In this document: positions 1-4,802 of the stretch, piece by piece
Layout: each line of letters begins with the position of its first letter
How positions within the stretch are numbered: position 1 is the first letter of the stretch
Source of the DNA: an uncultured Marinicella sp.
GTDB lineage: Bacteria > Pseudomonadota > Gammaproteobacteria > Xanthomonadales > Marinicellaceae
Direction of reading: 5' to 3'
DNA: 5,875 bases
Assembly (NCBI GenBank): GCA_938008005.1
Contig: CALLLZ010000217.1
Location: forward strand, 1-5,875
Position numbers and translations under genes: made by a program
The notes under the pieces: model-generated
Told to the model about the DNA's origin: nothing
Databases searched by the model: none
The model's input: only the letters and a program-made list of their open reading frames with translations

Positions 1-2
1 GT

Positions 3-56
3 GAGCTTTGTAAGAAATTGCCCTATCTATTTGGGATTAAGGTCTCAGAAAGTTAG
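3..56 (+). CDS. possible C-terminal tail of an unidentified plus-strand gene
   Basis: In the third plus-strand frame the left edge reads 17 residues (ELCKKLPYLFGIKVSES) and then a TAG stop at 54-56. A plus-strand intrinsic terminator follows about 37 bases later, as expected at the end of a gene entering from the left and converging on asnS. The tail is too short to recognise. The first frame also stays open from the edge to a TAA at 64-66, so the choice of frame is uncertain and the stretch may be non-coding. The assignment rests mainly on the position and direction of the terminator. Confidence 0.25.
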   Translation, partial: ELCKKLPYLFGIKVSES

Positions 57-93
57 GGGGAGATAAGGTATTATTGATTCAGTAACATAAGAA

Positions 94-123
94 GGGCGAA
101 CAATATTCTGTCGCCCATTTTTT
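94..123 (+). terminator. intrinsic terminator, plus strand
   Basis: A 6-bp GC-rich stem (GGGCGA at 94-99, TCGCCC at 111-116) encloses an 11-base loop and is followed by A and six T at 118-123. This polarity terminates transcription entering from the left. Read on the minus strand, the same hairpin is preceded by an A-run and followed only by TTCTTATG, so it could be a weak terminator for asnS, which ends at 147. No better asnS terminator is visible in the window. Confidence 0.65.
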
Positions 124-146
124 AAAATACCACTCGTAAAAAATCT

Positions 147-1547
147 TTAAAACTTAGCTGTGCCAGGCGTCCTTGGAAATGGAATCACATCACGAACGTT
201 GGATAAGCCGGTGACATAGCTGACCAAGCGTTCAAAGCCAGCGCCAAATCCAGCATGAGGAACTGTCCCATAACGTCTGAGGTCGGTATACCATTTGTAC
301 TCTTCGGGGTCTAAGTTGTGGTGTTCCATTCGGTTGAGTAAGTAATCCAGTCGTTCTTCACGTTGGGCGCCACCCATGATTTCACCAATACCAGGCACCA
401 ATACGTCCATGGCAGCAACGGTTTTACCATCATCATTCAAACGCATATAAAAGGGTTTGATTTCTTCAGGGTAGTTCATGACCACAATGGGTTTCTTGAA
501 ATGTTGTTCAGTTAGATAACGTTCGTGTTCTGTCTGTAAATCCAAACCCCATTTAACTTCATATTCGAATTTTTTGCCTGATTGTTTTAAGATTTCTAAA
601 GCATCTGCGTAATTAACGCGCTCGAAAGTATCAGTACATAATGTTTCTAATCTTTGGATGGCGGTTTTATCGACAAAGCTGTTAAAAAACTTCATGTCAT
701 CCATGTTATTTTCAAGCACTTGTTTTACCAAGTATTTCAAAAAATCTTCAGCCAGTTGTGCCGCTTCATTCAAATCAGCGAAAGCAACCTCTGGTTCAAT
801 CATCCAGAACTCTGCCAGGTGCCTTTGGGTGTGCGAATTTTCCGCTCTAAAGGTCGGGCCAAAGGTATACACTTTACTGAGCGCACAGGCATAAGTTTCT
901 GCGTTCAACTGCCCCGAAACGGTGAGATAAGCTTCTTTACCAAAGAAGTCTTGGCTATAGTCTACATTGCCTTTGTCGTCTTTGGGTCAGTTCATCATGT
1001 CCAGAGTGGAAACCCTGAATAAATCACCAGCACCTTCACAATCACTGGCAGTGATGATTGGTGTGTGTAACCAAAAATAACCTTGTTGGTTAAAATATTG
1101 GTGAACCGCTTGTGACATGGTATTGCGTACCCGCAGCATGGCGCTGAAGGTATTGGTTCGAGGGCGCAGGTGCGCCACATCACGCAGGAACTCCATGGTA
1201 TGGCGTTTGGGTTGAACTGGGTAGGTGTCTGGATTTTCTACCCAGCCAACAACTTCGACTGAATCGGCATGAATTTCAAATTGTTGTCCTTTGCCACCAG
1301 ATTCGACTAACTTACCTTGAACAATGACTGAACAGCCTGTGAACAGCTTCAGAATTTCATTGTCGTAGTTGGCCAATTCATTGTTGGCGACTACCTGAAT
1401 GCCGTCAAAACATGATCCATCATGAACCACTAAAAATGAAAATCCACCTTTTGAATCACGGGTGGTTCTTATCCAGCCTTTGATTTCGACTTGACTGTCT
1501 TTTTCGACCTTGCTATTGAGTAAATGTTTAATTGCATGCGTTTGCAT
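147..1547 (-). pseudogene. asnS: asparagine--tRNA ligase (AsnRS), full length with an in-frame TGA at codon 187
   Basis: AsnRS, a cytoplasmic class IIb aminoacyl-tRNA synthetase, attaches asparagine to tRNA-Asn using ATP. The frame from ATG (1545-1547) to TAA (147-149) has 466 codons before the stop, the length of E. coli AsnS as I recall it. Visible parts in order are an N-terminal OB-fold anticodon-binding domain (about residues 1-110, with GWIRTTRDSKGGFSF), HLRPR near 126-130, motif 1 near 140-165, motif 2 near 233-253 (FRAENSHTQRHLAEFW) and motif 3 near 433-459 (GFGAGFERL, then DVIPFPR). The start is supported by AGGA eight bases upstream. The single defect is TGA at codon 187 (987-989) in LDMMN-stop-PKDDKGNVDY, where E. 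coli has Leu in LDLENLPRN. There is no frameshift and no other damage, so the lesion is recent, a sequencing error, or read through. Without readthrough the product would be a 186-residue fragment lacking motifs 2 and 3, which should be inactive. Confidence 0.93.
987..989 (-). other. in-frame TGA codon inside asnS (codon 187)
   Basis: The coding-strand context is GAC ATG ATG AAC TGA CCC AAA GAC GAC. Both sides are in the same frame and align without a gap to AsnRS, so this is a base substitution and not an indel. A TTA Leu codon would become TGA by one T-to-G change. The standard code applies in this window: the isomerase ends in TGA and Trp residues are encoded by TGG (for example in LpxH). 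The base after the stop is C, the context generally regarded as leakiest for UGA in E. coli. Confidence 0.9.
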
Positions 1548-1555
1548 ATTTTAAT

Positions 1556-1586
1556 TCCTAAAAAGGCCACTGGCGAGAGTGGCCTT
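1556..1586 (-). terminator. intrinsic terminator or attenuator between the aminotransferase gene and asnS, abutting the asnS Shine-Dalgarno
   Basis: On the minus strand an 8-bp perfect inverted repeat (AAGGCCAC at 1586-1579, GTGGCCTT at 1570-1563) with an 8-base loop runs into a T-run at 1564-1560. The asnS Shine-Dalgarno AGGA (1559-1556) follows at once, eight bases before the ATG. The hairpin sits 40 bases past the aminotransferase stop, so it most simply ends that transcript. The stem base is only 15 bases from the asnS start codon, so it would also lie in any asnS leader that starts upstream. The opposite direction lacks a T-run. The T-run is short (five, two of them in the stem), so termination may be partial. 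Confidence 0.7.
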
Positions 1587-1626
1587 GACTTGTTATGGTT
1601 TAAACTTGTTGTGATTGAAAATTGGA

Positions 1627-3126
1627 TTAACTGGCTTTGTCCAGTGAGTTTGCTTTGGGGCCGTTAATCAGTGCATGTTCAACGCCATCTACAATCAAGT
1701 CAACTTCAGCTTCAGTGATGTTGAAGTGTGGGGTGAAGCGCAAAGAATTTTCACCACCATGAATGACACCCAAACCGTTGTAACGCAGGTATTCTTCAAT
1801 ACTGTCTTTGCCATAGGCTTTATATTGAGGGTCTAACTCACATGAGAATAACAGACCAGTTCCTTGTACATTGGTGATTTCACCGTCCATTTTTTCTTGT
1901 AATGCTTTCAATTTAGTCATGAATAGCTGACCCATTTTGGTGATGTTGGCTTTGGTTTCAGCTGATAATTGAGTCAGTACAGTGTAAGCAACATCCAATG
2001 CTTTGGGGTTTGCAGTCATGGTATTACCGTATATGCCTACCACATACATACTGGCGGCTTTGGCGTTCAATGCCAATACAGACATGGGGTAGTGCCCTGC
2101 ATTCATGGCTTTAGAATAGGTTTCCATATCAGGACCAGGCAGGTTTTCAAAGCCTGGATAATCACAGATCGACAAACAGCCATGGGTTCTTAAACCAGCT
2201 TGAATTGAGTCAACCAGGAATAAGGTGCCATTTTCTTCAGTCAGTTCTCTGGCTGTGGCATAGAACTCAGGTGTAATACCCATGCCTGGGTTGCCTTCGC
2301 CCATCACAGGTTCCATGAAAAATGATTCTATGAACTCATTGTTATTGGCAGCATCATCAAAAGCTTGTTTCAATGCTTCAACATCATTGATTGGAACGGT
2401 AATGAGGTTGTTTCTGCCCTGGAAAGAGGCTAAATTCTTTTTGTATGATTTCAACGAAGAATCAGAGTACTGCGCGGGGCGGTCTGTTCTGCCATGAAAA
2501 GCACCTTCTAGGGCCATGATCTTAATGGTTTTACCATAATGATCACCTTTCATGCCGGTTTGGTTTTTGGCATTTACATCTGAAATTCTTGAAGCCACAG
2601 TTACGGCTTCTGATCCAGAATTCATACAAATAAATTTATCGAAAGGGCAACTCTCATGATTTTTGCCGATTTCCTTTTTTAACAAATCCGACAATCTTCT
2701 TTGATAAAAGCTGGGTGTCATGATGTTAGCCATCACATGAGGCTTGGCCATGGTTTCCAAAACATGATCAGCTGCGTGGCCAGCACCTAACATGCCATAA
2801 CCACCGCTGTCATGCAAGACTGCACCTTTGAGTGTAATCACCCAGGGCCCTTTACCAGCCACTGCCACATATGGGTTAACCGCGTCTGCCGCATAGAAGT
2901 TGATGTAATCATTACTCATGAAAGACAGTTGATCAGCTTCATCCATATCAATAATTTGGGGGTATTCCGATTTGATCAGATCAAGTTGCTCAGTTGCCAA
3001 ATTGATGGCTTCAACTAACTGTGAATCTGATGCTATGAATTTCTTAATGGCTTCATCGTTTAAGCCATGAGTCATCATTTGTCCTTGGGCGCTTCTGAGT
3101 TGAAGCAATTGATTAAATACGGTCAT
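1627..3126 (-). CDS. class III PLP-dependent aminotransferase, divergent subfamily, substrate unknown
   Basis: A fold-type I, class III (ornithine/GABA aminotransferase superfamily) enzyme, presumably cytoplasmic, that moves an amino group to a keto acid through PLP. Counting from the TTG at 3132, visible motifs are the phosphate-binding MNSGSEA (170-176), FHGRT (212-216), EPVMGEGNPGMG (274-285), the cofactor-ring Asp308 in LVDSIQAG, the probable Schiff-base Lys341 in YSKAMNAGHYP, GNTMTANP (369-376) and LRFTPHFNIT (464-473). At about 500 residues it is longer than the usual 400-450, with about 90 extra N-terminal residues before NPYVAVAGKGPW. The common DEVQ is DSIQ here. The ATG at 3126 (499 residues) is preferred over the TTG at 3132 because GAGA lies six bases upstream of it, while the TTG has a GAGA directly abutting it. 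It appears to be transcribed from its own promoter near 3157-3185. The family is clear; the substrate (for example lysine, ornithine or an omega-amino acid) is not, so no gene symbol is given. Confidence 0.85.
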   Translation of the reverse strand: MTVFNQLLQLRSAQGQMMTHGLNDEAIKKFIASDSQLVEAINLATEQLDLIKSEYPQIIDMDEADQLSFMSNDYINFYAADAVNPYVAVAGKGPWVITLKGAVLHDSGGYGMLGAGHAADHVLETMAKPHVMANIMTPSFYQRRLSDLLKKEIGKNHESCPFDKFICMNSGSEAVTVASRISDVNAKNQTGMKGDHYGKTIKIMALEGAFHGRTDRPAQYSDSSLKSYKKNLASFQGRNNLITVPINDVEALKQAFDDAANNNEFIESFFMEPVMGEGNPGMGITPEFYATARELTEENGTLFLVDSIQAGLRTHGCLSICDYPGFENLPGPDMETYSKAMNAGHYPMSVLALNAKAASMYVVGIYGNTMTANPKALDVAYTVLTQLSAETKANITKMGQLFMTKLKALQEKMDGEITNVQGTGLLFSCELDPQYKAYGKDSIEEYLRYNGLGVIHGGENSLRFTPHFNITEAEVDLIVDGVEHALINGPKANSLDKAS

Positions 3127-3156
3127 TCTCAATCTCGGTTAAATTATCAGCCGATG

Positions 3157-3185
3157 ATTTTATCATGAATGAGGAAGAAACCCAA
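3157..3185 (-). promoter_or_regulatory. candidate promoter of the aminotransferase gene (extended -10)
   Basis: On the minus strand TGATAAAAT (3165-3157) is an extended -10 element (TG, one base, TAAAAT). It is preceded after a 17-base spacer by TTGGGT (3185-3180), a weak -35 sharing only TTG with the consensus. Transcription would start near 3150, leaving a leader of about 25 bases before the ATG at 3126. The -10 overlaps a small perfect inverted repeat, ATGAT-TTT-ATCAT, at 3154-3166, which might be an operator or chance. Assigned from motif and position only. Confidence 0.4.
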
Positions 3186-3260
3186 TCATCAGGGTTATAC
3201 ATATTTGGTTGAAATTTGTCGTAATAACTGTTCGAAAAGGTTTTGTAACGGGTTATATTT

Positions 3261-3977
3261 TTAAGCCGAAATCAGTTGTTTGCCATTGTTATCAACCTTC
3301 AAATAACTGCTTTGCTGATGCCAATCGCCCAAAACTATGCGTTGCTTACCATCGACGTGATGAACAGCAGGGCGGTGTGTGTGGCCATGAATGATGGTTT
3401 TGACATGGTTTTCAGCAAATAGTTTGTCGATCGCAGTTTGATTGACATCCATAATTTCTGTGGCGGTGCTTTGGGTGTGTTGCTGACTTTGTTGGCGGGC
3501 TTTTTCGGCAAAGTCTACACGTTGTTCAACTGACATACTCAGGAACTGTTTTTGCCATTGTGCGTCTCTGAACATGCTTCTGGTTTTTTGATACGGTAAG
3601 TCATCGACACATTCGGCGTCACCGTGAACTAATAAAACATTTTCACCATATAAATCAATCGTTGCTGGTTCTTCAATAATATGCATGCCACAACTTTGTG
3701 CATAAGCCTGACCTAACAAAAAATCGCGATTGCCAGCCATGAAGTAGATTTCAACACCTTGATCACTCAGTAATGACAACTCTTGTTGTACAGTTTGTGC
3801 AGTTTTCCCAGCAATGACAGATGATGCATCATCGCCAAGCCAGTACTCGAAAAAATCACCCAGAATATACAAAGCCTGCGCATGGCAGGCTTTTTCTCTA
3901 CAAAACTGTACGAATAATCGGCTTATTTGAGGTTGCTGATCACAAAGATGTAGGTCAGAAATAAAGTAAGTGGTCAT
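3261..3977 (-). CDS. lpxH: UDP-2,3-diacylglucosamine diphosphatase LpxH
   Basis: LpxH is a peripheral inner-membrane hydrolase of lipid A synthesis. It cleaves UDP-2,3-diacylglucosamine to lipid X (2,3-diacylglucosamine 1-phosphate) and UMP. The 238-residue product matches the usual length of about 240. The metallophosphoesterase ligands are visible: Asp8 and His10 (SDLHL), Asp41 (LGDFFEYWLGDD), Asn83 (GNRDFLLG), His118 (VHGD), and His197 and His199 (IHGHTHRP). The family signature IMDVNQ is at 175-180. The helical insert near 125-175, expected to form the acyl-chain cap, is present, with a Gln-rich stretch at 162-169. The ATG overlaps the isomerase stop as ATGA. No close Shine-Dalgarno is seen (GAGG lies about 16 bases upstream), so translational coupling to the isomerase gene is likely. 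E. coli likewise has lpxH just after a cyclophilin gene (ppiB). Nothing is missing or broken. Confidence 0.96.
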   Translation of the reverse strand: MTTYFISDLHLCDQQPQISRLFVQFCREKACHAQALYILGDFFEYWLGDDASSVIAGKTAQTVQQELSLLSDQGVEIYFMAGNRDFLLGQAYAQSCGMHIIEEPATIDLYGENVLLVHGDAECVDDLPYQKTRSMFRDAQWQKQFLSMSVEQRVDFAEKARQQSQQHTQSTATEIMDVNQTAIDKLFAENHVKTIIHGHTHRPAVHHVDGKQRIVLGDWHQQSSYLKVDNNGKQLISA

Positions 3978-4585
3978 GAAGCAGGTTCTTTGGCCTCAGG
4001 CAATTTATCAACCACAGTGACTGATTCAATGACCATATTTTTCATTGGTACGTCTTTTCTGAATGGCATTTTTCCTGCGGTAGGTGTGAATCTGATTTCA
4101 TTGGCCACATCCATGCCGCGTACCACTTTGCCAAATACAGCATAACCCCAAGTGTAGGTGTTTTGTTCACCTGTAAAGTTTAATGATGCGTTGTCTTGAA
4201 CATTAATAAAGAATTGTGACGTGGCAGAATGTGGATCCGGTAATCTCGCCATTGAAATGGTTCCTTTGAGGTTCTTTAATCCATTGTTGGCTTCGTTTTT
4301 AATGGGAGCTTTGGTGGGTTTTCTTTCTAATGTCTCGGTAAACCCTCCACCTTGGATCATAAAATTACTGATCACACGATGAAAGATGGTGCCATTGTAA
4401 AACCCTTCTTTGGCATAAGAGAGAAAATTGGCTACTGATAAAGGTGCTTTGTCATTGTAGAGTTCTAAATAAATGTCACCTTCAGAGGTTTTCATTTTGA
4501 CCAAAGTGTTGTCGGCCATTGCTGAAACAGTAAAAAATGTGAATGCCAAAACAGTGGATAGTCGGGCGAAAATAGATGTGTTCAT
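3974..4585 (-). CDS. exported cyclophilin-type peptidyl-prolyl cis-trans isomerase (PpiA/PpiB family)
   Basis: A cyclophilin that speeds cis-trans isomerisation of X-Pro bonds, probably in the periplasm. Residues 1-24 look like a Sec signal peptide: Arg8, a hydrophobic core LSTVLAFTFFTVSA, and cleavage after AMA (22-24) before DNT. The cyclophilin domain covers about 27-193, with the catalytic Arg70 in FHRVISNFMIQGGGF, ATSQFFINV (121-129), Trp146 in YTWGYAVFGKV and GMDVANEI (157-164). A short polar C-terminal tail (LPEAKEPAS) follows. At 203 residues it resembles E. coli PpiA (190, exported) more than PpiB (164, cytoplasmic), although its place beside lpxH is that of E. coli ppiB. The ATG has AAAGAGG five bases upstream, which fixes a start that includes the signal peptide. 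Its TGA stop overlaps the lpxH start by four bases, so the two are probably one transcript. I leave the symbol blank because sequence type and synteny point to different names. Confidence 0.93.
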   Translation of the reverse strand: MNTSIFARLSTVLAFTFFTVSAMADNTLVKMKTSEGDIYLELYNDKAPLSVANFLSYAKEGFYNGTIFHRVISNFMIQGGGFTETLERKPTKAPIKNEANNGLKNLKGTISMARLPDPHSATSQFFINVQDNASLNFTGEQNTYTWGYAVFGKVVRGMDVANEIRFTPTAGKMPFRKDVPMKNMVIESVTVVDKLPEAKEPAS

Positions 4586-4590
4586 TTAAA

Positions 4591-4597
4591 CCTCTTT
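4591..4597 (-). promoter_or_regulatory. ribosome binding site of the isomerase gene
   Basis: On the minus strand AAAGAGG is followed by TTTAA and then the ATG at 4585. This good Shine-Dalgarno at a 5-base spacing decides the start and so includes the signal peptide. The internal Met31, which would give a cytoplasmic form, is therefore unlikely to be the start. Confidence 0.75.
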
Positions 4598-4641
4598 AGT
4601 TTAATTTTAAATAATGTTCTTATGATAGCTTGAAGTTCTGG

Positions 4642-4650
4642 ATTTTACCA
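4642..4650 (-). promoter_or_regulatory. candidate extended -10 promoter of the isomerase-lpxH pair
   Basis: On the minus strand TGGTAAAAT (4650-4642) matches the extended -10 form TG, one base, TAAAAT. No convincing -35 is seen at 16-18 bases (ATTATT at 17), which extended -10 promoters tolerate. Transcription would start near 4635, leaving a leader of about 50 bases. TATCAT at 4627-4622 is an alternative -10. Assigned from motif and position only. Confidence 0.35.
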
Positions 4651-4696
4651 GTTTGCTAAATCTCAATAATAGCAGTTTGACTACAAATATGACTGA

Positions 4697-4708
4697 GAGT
4701 TTCAACTC
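4697..4708. repeat. short inverted repeat between the divergent isomerase and purT genes
   Basis: GAGTT-TC-AACTC is a perfect 5-bp inverted repeat with a 2-base centre, near the middle of the 217-base intergenic region. It lies about 50 bases upstream of both candidate -10 elements and could be an operator for a dimeric regulator. At this length it could also be chance. It does not resemble the PurR box. Confidence 0.25.
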
Positions 4709-4759
4709 ACTTAACTATAAATTCACACAGATTATGCCGTCGGATTAATGATTGAATAG

Positions 4760-4768
4760 TGATACAAT
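4760..4768 (+). promoter_or_regulatory. candidate extended -10 promoter of purT
   Basis: TGATACAAT is an extended -10 element (TG, one base, TACAAT). The six bases at a 17-base spacing upstream (CGGATT) do not resemble a -35. The predicted start near 4775 gives a leader of about 28 bases to the purT ATG. I see no PurR-type operator (ANGCAANCGNTTNCNT) and no riboswitch-like structure in the region. Confidence 0.4.
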
Positions 4769-4802
4769 GTCGCTTCGTTTATTCACTCATAAATTTGTAG
4801 TC

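Noticed and set aside
147..908. A separate 253-residue synthetase gene starting at a TTG (906-908)
   Set aside because: The TTG encodes a conserved Leu in GQLNAETYACALS, the reading frame continues unbroken upstream to the TGA at 987-989, and there is no sign of a start. It is the C-terminal part of asnS.
987..989. Alternative genetic code with TGA as Trp
   Set aside because: The isomerase gene ends in TGA overlapping the lpxH start, and Trp residues in LpxH and PurT are TGG. The aligned residue is Leu, not Trp.
3179..3196. Hairpin AACCC/GGGTT after lpxH as a terminator
   Set aside because: The stem is only 5 bp and is followed on the minus strand by TCTTCCTC rather than a T-run. It also overlaps the candidate -35 of the aminotransferase promoter.
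4689..4748. A 19-codon plus-strand ORF (MTESFNSLNYKFTQIMPSD) upstream of purT
   Set aside because: It has no Shine-Dalgarno, lies upstream of the likely purT promoter so would not be on that transcript, and shows no recognisable composition.
4767..4785. PurR-like operator around the CG of TCGCTTCGTTT before purT
   Set aside because: The left half does not match ANGCAAN; only the central CG and part of the right half agree.
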